Positions 9,157 to 16,851 of a DNA stretch of 23,496 bases are shown one piece after another. The translations under genes were made by a program, and so were the position numbers. Numbering within the stretch: position 1 is the first letter of the stretch; the number at the start of each line of letters is the position of its first letter. Below the pieces are notes generated by a model that worked only from the letters and a program-made list of their open reading frames with translations, ran no database searches and had not been told where the DNA came from. Source of the DNA: Acidobacteriaceae bacterium. Lineage in GTDB: Bacteria; Acidobacteriota; Terriglobia; Terriglobales; Acidobacteriaceae. The stretch covers positions 1 through 23,496 of the forward strand of contig JAOAPG010000154.1 of the NCBI GenBank assembly GCA_025462785.1, in the 5' to 3' direction.

Positions 9157-9894
9157 TCAATGAGAGGCACGCGCTGTGTGTCTTGTCTTATGCGGCGGCA
9201 ACAGGACTCGCACTGCGTCCCGTTTCTTTGCCCCGTGTTTCGCCAGCCAGGTACTCAAATGTTTTCGCGAAGTTGGTCTTATGCGAGTAAAGAACATGGC
9301 CGCGCGGCCGTCGTTCTCACTCCAAATCACGTCGCCCACTGCCTCGATCATGATCTCGGTGTCAGGCAACAGGAATCGTAAATGAACGTCTTGGGCTGCA
9401 GGCAGAGCCTCCGCTGCTTGCAAAGCTACCCCTTGTTCACTCAGATCAAGCATGAGGGCGGGCAAAGATCCAGCCCCCAAGTCAAGATAAGCCAGCCCAG
9501 AGACCTTCTTCCGTGTCGCACGGCGGCGATCCACTTTCATAAAGGCATGCGCGGCACGGAATGAATGCCTGACTTGCTCACTCTCCAGCGGCTTGTACAG
9601 CACAAAGTTGGCGCCTGCCTGAACAGCGCCTCCAACCGGAGTCGAAGCCCCAATCATGGCAAATAGAATCGGCTTCCGGTCATCCGTCAAGGCTCGCACC
9701 ACGCTGGCCACCTGCGAGGCGCCGGGAAGGTCAAAGTCGACGACGGCAGCTGAGTAGGGACGTTGCAATATTAGGTCGGTCGCATCACTGGCGGAAGCAC
9801 AGACTTCCTCGGTGACATCAATCTCTTCGAGGACGGAGGCGATTAGTTTGACAGAGGGCTGGTTGCGGCACATCAGGAGCGCATTCAGCTTCAT
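9157..9894 (-). CDS. Pseudo-receiver plus PilZ domain protein
   Basis: 245 aa from the ATG at 9894. Residues 3-118 have a response-regulator receiver fold: the acceptor-like D53 in AAVVDFDLPGA and K101 in FVLYKPLE are present. The N-terminal acidic pair that binds magnesium is replaced (LLMCRNQPS), so phosphorylation is doubtful. Residues 122-220 form a PilZ domain with RRRATRK (123-129) and DLSEQG (150-155), the two c-di-GMP-binding signatures. An upstream in-frame ATG at 10077 would add 61 residues, but these overlap the terminator of the preceding gene at 10041-10064 and lack receiver-like sequence, so I chose 9894. The protein is likely a cytoplasmic c-di-GMP effector; its target is unknown. 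Confidence 0.8.
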   Translation of the reverse strand: MKLNALLMCRNQPSVKLIASVLEEIDVTEEVCASASDATDLILQRPYSAAVVDFDLPGASQVASVVRALTDDRKPILFAMIGASTPVGGAVQAGANFVLYKPLESEQVRHSFRAAHAFMKVDRRRATRKKVSGLAYLDLGAGSLPALMLDLSEQGVALQAAEALPAAQDVHLRFLLPDTEIMIEAVGDVIWSENDGRAAMFFTRIRPTSRKHLSTWLAKHGAKKRDAVRVLLPPHKTRHTARASH

Positions 9895-10040
9895 GATCCG
9901 AGAGCTTACGTCGGCGTGGAGTAACTGGTAAAGTAACACCTGTAATCTTCTGAGGGTTACCCGGGAAAAGTCGGCCCAAAATGAGATTTCTCGTGGTCTT
10001 GGATCGGATTTGGGCCGAGGATCGCACAAGAATGGCAGAA

Positions 10041-10064
10041 GAAAAGCCGCCCGGGATGGACGGC
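10041..10064 (-). terminator. Rho-independent terminator after the DJ-1/PfpI gene
   Basis: Read on the minus strand: GCCGTCC, loop ATCCC, GGGCGGC, then TTTTC. One stem position is a mismatch or wobble. It starts 39 nt past the stop at 10103. It argues that the PilZ gene downstream has its own transcript and a start below 10041. Confidence 0.65.
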
Positions 10065-10102
10065 TCTTGTTCTTCACGGGTTATTTTCGGAGTTATTCAG
10101 GG

Positions 10103-10669
10103 CTATGCCGCTTTCGCGGACTTCCCTGCTTTTTCGCCAAAAAGACTGAGCATCTCCCGGTTGAATGCCCGGATATCGCTAGGCTGACGGCTGCTGACCC
10201 AGTTCTGATCTCGGACGACTTCTTTGTCCACCCAATTCGCGCCAGCATTTCGAACGTCGTCTTGGATAGTGTGATAACTCGTCAAGGTGCGCCCCTTTAC
10301 GAGCTTTGCAGAAATCAACAGCCACGGCGCGTGGCAGATCACCGCGATGGGCTTTCCTGCTTCATCGATACTGCGGACAAACTCCTGCGCCGTCTGTTCG
10401 ACGCGAATTGTGTCGGCATTCAGCGCGCCTCCGGGCAGCAATGCAGCGTCATAGTCCTTCGGTGTGGCTTTGTCAAAAGTCTGGTCGACATCATACTTGC
10501 CGGACTCTTCATCGTGCTGCATTGCCTGGATTTGTCCCGACTTGAGCGAGATTAGAGTTGTGCGCGCTCCGGCTTGGTCCAAGGCTTTGCGCGGTTCTAC
10601 GAGTTCAGCTTCTTCCACTCCGTCAGTGGCCAAAATCGCAACCCGAATCCCTTGAATTTCCGATGGCAT
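10103..10669 (-). CDS. DJ-1/PfpI family protein (class I glutamine-amidotransferase-like)
   Basis: 188 aa from the ATG at 10669. The nucleophile elbow AVICHAPWLL carries C112 followed by H113, and ATDGVEEAEL near the N-terminus provides the conserved acidic residue (E19/E20). LLPGGALNAD is the usual pre-elbow strand and loop. Length and motifs fit the PfpI/YhbO subgroup, whose members are described as stress proteins with protease, chaperone or deglycase activities; which applies here is unclear. A GTG four codons upstream (10681) is possible, but the Shine-Dalgarno GAGGTGA is placed correctly (about 8 nt) for the ATG and too close for the GTG. The gene is divergent from the ABC exporter across about 230 bp. 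It is cytoplasmic, with no signal peptide. Confidence 0.9.
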   Translation of the reverse strand: MPSEIQGIRVAILATDGVEEAELVEPRKALDQAGARTTLISLKSGQIQAMQHDEESGKYDVDQTFDKATPKDYDAALLPGGALNADTIRVEQTAQEFVRSIDEAGKPIAVICHAPWLLISAKLVKGRTLTSYHTIQDDVRNAGANWVDKEVVRDQNWVSSRQPSDIRAFNREMLSLFGEKAGKSAKAA

Positions 10670-10901
10670 AGATGTGTTCACCTCACCAATGATTTATTTG
10701 TTCCCTCGATTTAATTTGCGGCAAGATTCGTGACCTAGATATCAGGTTGAAGCTTGATGTTGTGAGCTGGCGGGCTGTATTTCTAAATCTGTCCAAAATC
10801 AAAACAAGCTTCTGCACCACATGGGCCAACATCACATATTCGTTGCCTAACCTAAGTACCCCAAGTATGGTGAGCACAGGCAAAACACCTGGACTGTCAG
10901 A

Positions 10902-12668
10902 TTGAAGCGCATCACCGAAATTAAACTTCCATTGATTCTGCGCGTCACGGCACAGGCCCGCAGCGCCTGGCCGCATTTGGCCGGAATCACGGTGCTCAGC
11001 CTTCTTTCTTTGCCACTTACCCTGCTCTATCCTCTTCCGTTGAAAATTGTGATCGATAGTGTCTTGGGACAACAGCCGTTGCCAGAATTCTTGCGGAAAC
11101 TCGTGGGCAATCAGATCGTCGCCGCTCCTCTTGTACTGAGCCTAGCCATTGCTCTTTTACTTGCAATCGCGTTGCTGGTTAACCTGCAGGGTTTAGCGAA
11201 TTGGTGGCTACAAACCTATACCGGCGAAAAGCTGGTCTGGGATTTCCGCGCGGCTCTGCTCAATCACGTCCAACGCCTGCCTCTGACATTCCACGATCGG
11301 TATGGGGCCACCGATTCGGTATATCGCATCCAGCATGACGCGCCTTCAATTCAATACGTCACAATCCAAGGAATAATTCCGCTCATCACAGCTCTGGTAA
11401 CGCTGGCAGGAATGATTTATGTCACTGCCAGGATTGACTTTTCACTTGCGCTGGTTGCGCTCACGATCACTCCAGCGTTGTTTTTTTCGTCGCTCGCCAT
11501 AAGCAGGATCGTGCGCCGGCGCTCGCAGGAGATTAAAGGTCTCGACAGCTCTGCGATGTCGATTATTCAAGAAGTGATGGGCTCGATCCGGGTCATTAAG
11601 GCTTTCGGACAAGAAGGCCGTGAGCACGCACGCTTCGTACGGCGCTCCAGCGAACGAATGGCTGAGCAAGTCAAATTGGCAATTCGCCAGGCGGCTTTCA
11701 ATGTATTGATCGGTCTGACGATCGCATGGGGAACGGCCGCGACACTCTACATCGGCGTGCAGCATGTACGCGCAGGCATTCTCAGCGTGGGATCGCTGCT
11801 GGTGGTCATGGCGTACATCGCGCAGATGTATCAACCCCTTCAATTGCTCAGCAGCAAAGCAACAGATCTACAAGCATGGATGGTCAGTCTCGAGCGCGTG
11901 TTCATGATCCTGAATCAGGCGCCTGAGATTGAAGAACTTCCGCAGGCAATCCATCTCGATCGGGCGCACGGAAGTTTTGAATTTCGCAATGTCTCATTCG
12001 GCTATCACGAGAGCGGCCGCGGCCTTCATAATATTTCGTTCGGCATACCGGCTGGGGCGAGGGTTGGAATCGTCGGCTCGACGGGGGCAGGCAAGACAAC
12101 ATTGCTAAACCTGCTGATGCGGTTTTACGATCCTACACAGGGGCAAGTTCTGCTGGATGGTGTCGACACACGCCAGTTTCGTGTTAGCGATTTGCGCCGC
12201 CAATTCGCTGTCGTGCTGCAAGATCCTGTGCTCTTCAGTGCGAGCATCTCCGAAAACATTGCTTACGGTAAATCAGATGCAACGGATGAAGAGATCTCTA
12301 CTGCCGCAAGAGCGGCGAGCTCGCATGACTTTATTCTGAATCTCCCGGAAGGCTACGAGACTTCCGCCGGAGAGCGAGGGATCCGCCTTTCCGGTGGCGA
12401 GCGTCAACGCATCTCGCTGGCTCGAGCCTTCCTGCGTGACAGTCCGATTTTGATTTTGGATGAACCCACCAGTTCCGTGGACGTGCATACGGAAGCTGCC
12501 ATCATGGAAGCGACTGAGAAGCTGATGCGCGGCCGGACTACGTTTATGATTGCGCACCGCCTGAATACGCTAAAGAACTGTGACATGGTTTTGGTGCTGG
12601 ATCAGGGCGAGCTCGTGGAGATACGATCGAATGAGCCAGAGAGCTGGTCGCGGGCGGCAACTTTGTAG
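10902..12668 (+). CDS. ABC exporter, fused permease and ATPase (MsbA/type IV exporter-like), altered C-terminus
   Basis: 588 aa. The N-terminal half (about 20-320) is a six-helix exporter membrane domain with the coupling region SIRVIKAFGQE. The ATPase domain has Walker A GSTGAGKTT (392), Q-loop VVLQDPVLF (about 437-445), signature LSGGERQR (496), Walker B ILILDEP (516-522) and H-loop H552. It works as a homo- or heterodimer in the inner membrane; the substrate (lipid, peptide or drug) cannot be told from sequence. The start is TTG at 10902, since no ATG or GTG lies in the open frame upstream. A 12-codon ORF (10867-10905) ends across that TTG, but its role is uncertain. Near residue 577 the expected tail (ELVAGGNFVDPF, then a stop at 12700) lies one frame over, so the last 11 or so residues look frameshifted. 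The ATPase core is complete, so activity may survive. Confidence 0.9.
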   Translation: MKRITEIKLPLILRVTAQARSAWPHLAGITVLSLLSLPLTLLYPLPLKIVIDSVLGQQPLPEFLRKLVGNQIVAAPLVLSLAIALLLAIALLVNLQGLANWWLQTYTGEKLVWDFRAALLNHVQRLPLTFHDRYGATDSVYRIQHDAPSIQYVTIQGIIPLITALVTLAGMIYVTARIDFSLALVALTITPALFFSSLAISRIVRRRSQEIKGLDSSAMSIIQEVMGSIRVIKAFGQEGREHARFVRRSSERMAEQVKLAIRQAAFNVLIGLTIAWGTAATLYIGVQHVRAGILSVGSLLVVMAYIAQMYQPLQLLSSKATDLQAWMVSLERVFMILNQAPEIEELPQAIHLDRAHGSFEFRNVSFGYHESGRGLHNISFGIPAGARVGIVGSTGAGKTTLLNLLMRFYDPTQGQVLLDGVDTRQFRVSDLRRQFAVVLQDPVLFSASISENIAYGKSDATDEEISTAARAASSHDFILNLPEGYETSAGERGIRLSGGERQRISLARAFLRDSPILILDEPTSSVDVHTEAAIMEATEKLMRGRTTFMIAHRLNTLKNCDMVLVLDQGELVEIRSNEPESWSRAATL

Positions 12669-12734
12669 ACCCATTCTGCCCGACCAGCGCTATAAGGTAA
12701 GCTCAAGAAAAATCCCTAAGATTGAGGTTTACTC

Positions 12735-13112
12735 ATGGCACATCAACACAATCCGCGCTTTTTGCAAATAGTCCAGGACGCAAAGGCACGCGTTCACGAA
12801 GTGAGTGTTGACGATATAAAAACCAGACTTGAGCAAGGCGACAAATTCTTGTTGGTAGACGTGCGAGAAGAAAGCGAATATGCGAAAAACCACCTACCCG
12901 GGGCTGTACATCTCGGGAAAGGCGTCATCGAACGCGACATCGAAACCCGAGTACCGGATCTAAACGCGCCCATCGTTCTTTATTGTGGTGGCGGATTTCG
13001 TTCGGCGTTGGCGGCTGACAATCTGCAAAAGATGGGCTATACCAACGTGCTCTCGATGGATGGCGGCTACCGCGAGTGGACCGAAAAACAGCTTCCTCTC
13101 GATGACAAGTGA
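12735..13112 (+). CDS. Single-domain rhodanese-like protein
   Basis: 125 aa. The rhodanese fold is clear: VDVREESEYAKNHLPGAVHLGKG (CH2-type region), then the active-site loop VLYCGGGFRS with C84, then GYTNVLSMDGGYREW. The loop is six residues (CGGGFR), typical of sulfurtransferases acting on small sulfur donors. The start is well supported by GAGG about 8 nt before the ATG. It follows the ABC exporter by 66 bp on the same strand, so co-transcription is possible. It is cytoplasmic. A role in sulfane-sulfur transfer or detoxification is the family expectation; the partner is unknown. Confidence 0.92.
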   Translation: MAHQHNPRFLQIVQDAKARVHEVSVDDIKTRLEQGDKFLLVDVREESEYAKNHLPGAVHLGKGVIERDIETRVPDLNAPIVLYCGGGFRSALAADNLQKMGYTNVLSMDGGYREWTEKQLPLDDK

Positions 13113-13152
13113 GATCTACATAGAGGAAATAGAAACCGATGGTACAAAGGAG

Positions 13153-13525
13153 TCAGCGGTCCTGTAGATCGAGAACCTCAAAGACATTGCTTATCAACTT
13201 CTGGTAGGATTCGTCTTTTGACATGAGGCTGCGTATCCCCGCCTTCTGAGCCTCTTCCTCCATAATCTTTCGCGTATGGTTTGTGAACATAATCAAGGGT
13301 ACGTTTGGCATGAGTTTGGTAAGCTCGCGCGCTGCATCGAGCCCGTTCATGACTGGCATTCATAAATCCAGCAAGATTAGATCCTGATTAAGTTCTTGCG
13401 CTTTCCCAATTGCGTCGTGACCATTGACCGCTTCTCCGCAAATCGTGAATCCATAAGCATCGAACAATAACCGTAGCCGCTTTGCGGACGGCGGCGTGAT
13501 TATCCACGATGAGAATACGGCCCAT
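13153..13525 (-). pseudogene. Decayed single-domain response regulator (CheY-like)
   Basis: The pieces of one receiver domain lie in two frames. MGRILIVDNHAAVRK starts at the ATG at 13525. A +1 shift near 13478-13484 (AAAGCGG) moves to RLLFDAYGFTICGEAVNGHDA...DLILLDL. A TGA at 13360-13362 then interrupts just after the phospho-acceptor D (13366-13368), and MPVMNGLDAARELTKLMPNVPLIMFTN...LMSKDES continues in frame to 13153. The total length (about 123 codons) is normal for a stand-alone receiver, and D, T and K of the active site are still readable, so decay is recent. The open part from 13359 alone would lack the acceptor Asp and the first half of the fold. It converges with the rhodanese gene, 40 bp away. 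Confidence 0.8.
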
Positions 13526-13626
13526 AGGCCCCAGCTCTACGAGAATGATTTGTCAGGTGGGGCTTAATGCTGGCCGAGCGGCCTCAGTTGGCAAGATCGT
13601 TCTTAAGTGACGAAATATCAAAAGGA

Positions 13627-13646
13627 GTTGTCACGAAAGTGACAAC
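13627..13646 (-). terminator. Perfect 8-bp hairpin with 4-nt loop, possible weak terminator
   Basis: GTTGTCAC and GTGACAAC pair perfectly around a 4-nt loop (GAAA on the plus strand, TTTC on the minus). It sits 37 nt beyond the stop of the 79-aa gene and is followed on the minus strand by TCCTTTTGATATTT, a poor T-tract. It could instead be an operator for the regulator remnant next to it or an mRNA stability element. Confidence 0.4.
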
Positions 13647-13683
13647 AGATTCGGAGGGATTCTAACCGGAGGATCTTCTAACG

Positions 13684-13923
13684 TCAACCCCGCTTTGTGA
13701 CCGCTTTAGGATCTGCCTCAATGGTCACGTCGACTTCAGCCCCCTGCTGCAGTTGAACCGGAGCGCCGTTTTCATCCTTAAGGGCATTCTCGATGCGGAT
13801 CTCTCGATATAAATGGTCAGCGCCCTCGACTTCGATTTGAGCTTTGGACGGTTCGTCTGGATGGACAGCTGGAATGATTTTTTCGACACGTCCGGGCAAA
13901 GTGACAGACGCGGTTTCAGACAT
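13684..13923 (-). CDS. Small acidic protein of unknown function
   Basis: 79 aa. I do not recognise a named family. The sequence alternates short strands (VTLPGRVEKIIPAV, AQIEVEGADHLYREIRIENAL, EVDVTIEAD), suggesting a small beta-barrel or OB-like fold (inference). It has no cysteines, no signal peptide and no membrane segment. The start is well supported: GGGGGGA lies about 5 nt before the ATG, and a perfect TATAAT -10 box sits 37 nt upstream. The gene therefore appears to be monocistronic, with the hairpin at 13627-13646 behind it. Confidence 0.72.
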   Translation of the reverse strand: MSETASVTLPGRVEKIIPAVHPDEPSKAQIEVEGADHLYREIRIENALKDENGAPVQLQQGAEVDVTIEADPKAVTKRG

Positions 13924-13959
13924 AAGTCCCCCCGGGAAGAAAACAGAGTTGACGACCGC

Positions 13960-13965
13960 ATTATA
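13960..13965 (-). promoter_or_regulatory. Sigma-70 -10 box for the 79-aa gene
   Basis: TATAAT on the minus strand within AGGCTATAATGCGG. The -35 region 17-18 bp upstream is weak (about 3 of 6 matches to TTGACA). Transcription would start near 13953 and give a leader of about 30 nt. Confidence 0.5.
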
Positions 13966-14224
13966 GCCTGTAAAGCGAGAGAAATTCTAATCCCTGGCCG
14001 GGGGTAACCGGGAGAGGGATAGCACACGAATGGTTCATACCACGGCGTGTCGGATCCGCCCCTTAGCCGCGCGAAATAGCACGTTAAATCGAAGAAATAG
14101 CTGAAACTTAGCACCTTGGTAACTTGCCGTAACCATGAGTTAGGTCCAGCATAAAAGCTCGCCACAGACGATTTTGCTCGCCTGACGATATAACTTTGAA
14201 ATAACTATTCACTGGAGCGGCAGA
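13966..14224. other. Intergenic stretch without recognised gene
   Basis: Together with the -10 box and leader of the 79-aa gene, this makes a 301-bp gap between two divergent genes. I found no coding sequence, RNA gene or convincing hairpin. It should contain the promoter of the GAF gene, but no clear -35/-10 pair is visible; the A/T-rich segment near 14186-14212 is the likeliest place. Confidence 0.5.
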
Positions 14225-14788
14225 ATGCAGGGCAACAGGGATTCGGGAAGCGCGGCGGCTACCGCGGTATCGCCTGAAAGCACGGCGGCTGAAAGTGTTT
14301 TGATTCAAGCCAAAACTCCTGGTCTTTTTTGCGTAGAGCTTTCCAACGTTTTCGGTGTCCGGCTGAATGAGATCGCGTTGCTGCGTCTTCAAAGAGGCCT
14401 GCTCCGGTTTTTGTTCCCAGAAGAATTAAAGACGGCAGGTTCCATCCCTGTGTCAAGCTCGTCTGCGGTCGCCGCCCATACCGCTCTCAAGAAGAAGACG
14501 GAGCTCTTCAACAATTTCGTCAAAGTTAAACACGCCAGGATTTTTGAAACCGTAAAGTTAAACAGCGAGGCGCCAATTGAACAGGCGCAACAGATCACAA
14601 TCCAAAAATTGATATCCGCGCCCGTTCTCGATCCGGACCGTAAAGTGCTGGGAGTAATTCAGGTTTGCCGCAAGGGATACGACTTAAAGTCTTGCGGCGC
14701 AGACTTTACATTGGATGACTTGCACCTGCTGGAATCTTGCGCGAAGACCGTTTCGAGAATGTCCTTCATGAATGATGACGCTTCCTAA
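14225..14788 (+). CDS. GAF-like domain protein
   Basis: 187 aa. The first 28 or so residues are Ala/Ser/Thr-rich and probably disordered. Residues 30-180 look like a single GAF domain: a helix with FCVELSNVFGVRLNEIALLR, the strand region ISAPVLDPDRKVLGVIQVCRKG typical of the GAF core (new-information/renewed-query strands), and the closing helix FTLDDLHLLESCAKTVSRM. There is no attached kinase, GGDEF or HTH domain, so it would act as a lone sensor or binding module; the ligand is unknown. The ATG has GGAG about 7 nt upstream. Two other cysteines (148 and 157) sit after the core strand, but nothing proves metal or heme binding. Confidence 0.72.
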   Translation: MQGNRDSGSAAATAVSPESTAAESVLIQAKTPGLFCVELSNVFGVRLNEIALLRLQRGLLRFLFPEELKTAGSIPVSSSSAVAAHTALKKKTELFNNFVKVKHARIFETVKLNSEAPIEQAQQITIQKLISAPVLDPDRKVLGVIQVCRKGYDLKSCGADFTLDDLHLLESCAKTVSRMSFMNDDAS

Positions 14789-14842
14789 TGCACAAATGGT
14801 GACAGTCGATTCTCGACAGAATCCCTAGTTATAGGCCGATCC

Positions 14843-15070
14843 CTATTCCAAGCTTTGAATCTTCGGGATGTATTTTCTTGAATCAAACTTTCTTCCTCTA
14901 CTGTCCAGCGACATGTACCGAATCTTCCCGAAAATCGGGCGCTCGAACCATGCCCGATCATGCTTTCCTGCAATCGCCCACGCGATTCCCGTATAGCCGT
15001 TCGTATCGCGACTATCAAGTAAATACAAATTCGCACCAATCGCTTTAGCCGGCTTCCCCAAGTCCAAAAT
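14843..15070 (-). pseudogene. C-terminal fragment of a class II deoxyribodipyrimidine photolyase
   Basis: The open frame encodes LYLLDSRDTNGYTGIAWAIA, then GKHDRAWFERPIFGKIRYMS and a KFD...YI tail. This is the conserved flavin-binding and DNA-contacting end of class II (PhrII-type) photolyases (pattern DxRDxNGYxGxAWxxxGxHDRxWxERPxFGxxRxM). Only about 74 residues remain of a protein normally around 450-500 aa. A TGA at 15071-15073 closes the frame upstream, and the space beyond is occupied by the pseudouridine synthase gene. It could initiate only from TTG at 15067 and cannot be a working photolyase. The fragment is well conserved in sequence, so the loss of the N-terminal part was probably a recent deletion or rearrangement. 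Confidence 0.8.
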
Positions 15071-15075
15071 TCAGA

Positions 15076-15855
15076 TCAGCGTTCGTTGCTCACATTGACC
15101 ATGGCGCGATCCATGGTGATTTTCTCTTCTTCTGTCAGAGGACGAACGGTCCCTTTTGCAAGCTTACCCAGGCTTAACGGACCAATGGCGACCCGAACTA
15201 ATCGCAAGACCTCGATTCCGTGATGGTCCAGTAGGCGGCGGATATGCCGATTTTTACCTTCATCCAAGATGACTTCAAGCCAGGAATTCCGCTTGCCGGC
15301 ACGCAGAATCCGGACACCCTTCGCATGAAGGAAATCGCCATCAATGTGGGCGCCCTTTTCTAGAGTCTGGAGTAGCGCCACATCCGGCAGGGCGGCAATT
15401 TGGACGTGATATGTCTTTGGAAGATGATTTTCCGGCGCAAGCACACCCGCGGCCCACTCTGAATCATTGGTGAGCAACAGCAATCCCTCGCTCGCCTTAT
15501 CGAGTCGGCCGACTGGCGCAATCCAAGCAAGATTCTCAGTCCCACTCTTCGTGGCTAGAACGTCGTAGACAGTCCGACGCCCTTTTTCGTCGGAAGCCGT
15601 CGTAACAATGCCACGAGGCTTGTTCATCACGAGGTAAATTTTTCTCGCCGACGTTACCTCTTTACCGTCAACCTGGATGCAGTCTTTCTCGAGACGCACC
15701 GGAGTCTCTGGGTCAAGGCGAGTCTTTCCTCGCAAGCTGACGCGTCCAGCTACGATCAAGCTCCGCGCCTCGGATCGCGAGCAATAGCCCAGCTTGGAAA
15801 GAGCACGGGCCAGACCGGTTCGTCCCGATGACTTTCCGCTTGGCATCCGGTCCAT
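15076..15855 (-). CDS. RsuA/RluB-family rRNA pseudouridine synthase
   Basis: 259 aa. Residues about 12-60 form an S4 RNA-binding domain (GLARALSKLGYCSRSEARSL, then VAGRVSLRGK). The catalytic domain shows YLVMNKPRGIVTT (75-87) and the signature PVGRLDKASEGLLLLTND with the catalytic Asp D119. RNRHIRRLLDHHG (motif III region) and LRLVRVAIGPLSLG follow near the C-terminus. Members isomerise a specific uridine in 23S (RluB, RluE, RluF) or 16S (RsuA) rRNA; the length and S4 domain fit RluB-like enzymes, but the target is not certain. The stop at 15076 directly abuts the photolyase fragment. The ATG at 15855 has no strong Shine-Dalgarno, and an ATG three codons in (15846) is an alternative. Confidence 0.9.
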   Translation of the reverse strand: MDRMPSGKSSGRTGLARALSKLGYCSRSEARSLIVAGRVSLRGKTRLDPETPVRLEKDCIQVDGKEVTSARKIYLVMNKPRGIVTTASDEKGRRTVYDVLATKSGTENLAWIAPVGRLDKASEGLLLLTNDSEWAAGVLAPENHLPKTYHVQIAALPDVALLQTLEKGAHIDGDFLHAKGVRILRAGKRNSWLEVILDEGKNRHIRRLLDHHGIEVLRLVRVAIGPLSLGKLAKGTVRPLTEEEKITMDRAMVNVSNER

Positions 15856-15919
15856 GCTAACGGAGAGGCCGTTGAAGAAAAAGCCGCACCAGGGTTAAAT
15901 ATGATACCCTCGCCCTCTT

Positions 15920-16252
15920 ATGACCGAGTCCAAGGCTGAGCGCCGATCGGGCAAACGGATTGCCGCGCAAGTTCAAGTGTCCGTGAAGGTCGCGGAAGGC
16001 ACTGTCCAGACAACGGGGCGGACACGAGACTTAAGCGAGTCGGGAATTTTCTTCTACACGGATTCTGATCTTGCAGAAGGGAGCGACCTGGAGATGGTGC
16101 TTATTCTGCCGCCGGAACTTACTCAGGGCGAAAAACGCTGGGTTTGCTGCCAGGCGTCAGTGGTTCGTTTAGAAAATGGAAAGGACGACGGAGCGGTCGG
16201 GGTGGCTGCACGAATTCGACACATCCAAGTATTGCCCGAGGTGCTGGGATAA
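15920..16252 (+). CDS. PilZ domain protein
   Basis: 110 aa, essentially one PilZ domain. The c-di-GMP-binding arginine motif is RSGKR (9-13), and the second signature is DLSESG (37-42). Strands IFFYTD, LEMVLILPPEL and VVRLENG...VGVAARI complete the barrel. With no other domain, it would act by binding partners or as a diffusible effector. It is divergent from the pseudouridine synthase gene over 64 bp. TATGAT at 15900-15905 could be a -10 box very close to the start, which would give a short leader; the -35 is poor. Confidence 0.85.
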   Translation: MTESKAERRSGKRIAAQVQVSVKVAEGTVQTTGRTRDLSESGIFFYTDSDLAEGSDLEMVLILPPELTQGEKRWVCCQASVVRLENGKDDGAVGVAARIRHIQVLPEVLG

Positions 16253-16450
16253 CCGATCCGGCTTCCACTGAAGCGTAGGAATTCGCTTTCGCCAGGATTG
16301 AGGCACCCAACGTGACAGGCTTTCGGTCCTTCGCCACATTTTTCAGTGTTCATGCTTCGGAATTGGTGCAATAATGCTGGCCCTTGGATTGCTACCCTCC
16401 AAGATGTCCTCCAAAATATTAGAGATTACAAATATTAGGTGAGCCCGGCC

Positions 16451-16795
16451 ATGTTGATGGAAAAATTATCCCGTGGTGTGCTGCGAGTCCTCACGCCACT
16501 CGGTCCTCGTTATCTCCAACCTTCTTTCGCCCAACGTTTATACCTGCTGTGGGTATTTCGCAACTTCACCACCTTACCTGCCAAAGTGTTAAGCCGTCGC
16601 CAGCTCAGGTTGATCGATTCGATGTGCGCCGAGAATCGTTTTGTATCGTTCAACCAAAACGGGTTTGAAGACACGCCGATTCTTGGCACTTTGGAGCAAC
16701 GCCCGCCAGTGCAACCGACTCCTTTGTCCCCGCGCAGGCCCAATGCGAGCGTCAGTGGTCCGGCGACGCAATTTGCCGCAGATTCGAACGAGTGA
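16451..16795 (+). CDS. Conserved-looking small protein of unknown function
   Basis: 114 aa from the ATG at 16451. AGGTGAG about 7 nt before that ATG favours it over the GTG at 16439, which itself lies in the ribosome site. The first two thirds are basic and amphipathic (FAQRLYLLWVFRNFTTLPAKVL, then RRQLRLIDSMCAEN). This is a motif I associate with acidobacterial proteins that occur near PilZ genes, though I cannot name a family. The C-terminal 35 residues are Pro/Ser-rich and probably disordered. It has no signal peptide, and the LYLLWVF stretch is too short for a membrane helix. Confidence 0.62.
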   Translation: MLMEKLSRGVLRVLTPLGPRYLQPSFAQRLYLLWVFRNFTTLPAKVLSRRQLRLIDSMCAENRFVSFNQNGFEDTPILGTLEQRPPVQPTPLSPRRPNASVSGPATQFAADSNE

Positions 16796-16851
16796 GCTTG
16801 TAATTATCAGGTGAGCACAGCAAGACGGCTTGTTTCTCGGTTATCCAGTCA

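Noticed and set aside
10010..10555. 181-codon plus-strand frame antisense to the DJ-1/PfpI gene
   Set aside because: The minus-strand product has the complete nucleophile elbow and ribosome site; the plus frame begins in the terminator and has no recognisable features.
10867..10905. 12-codon leader ORF ending across the exporter TTG
   Set aside because: No ribosome site and no regulatory codon run; mentioned only as context.
10683..11072. 129-codon minus-strand frame in the gap and over the exporter start
   Set aside because: It overlaps the N-terminal helices of the ABC exporter and has no family-like sequence or ribosome site.
13113..13170. 8-bp inverted repeat GATCTACA/TGTAGATC 42 nt apart between convergent genes
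   Set aside because: Too short for such a wide loop, with no T-tract; likely chance.
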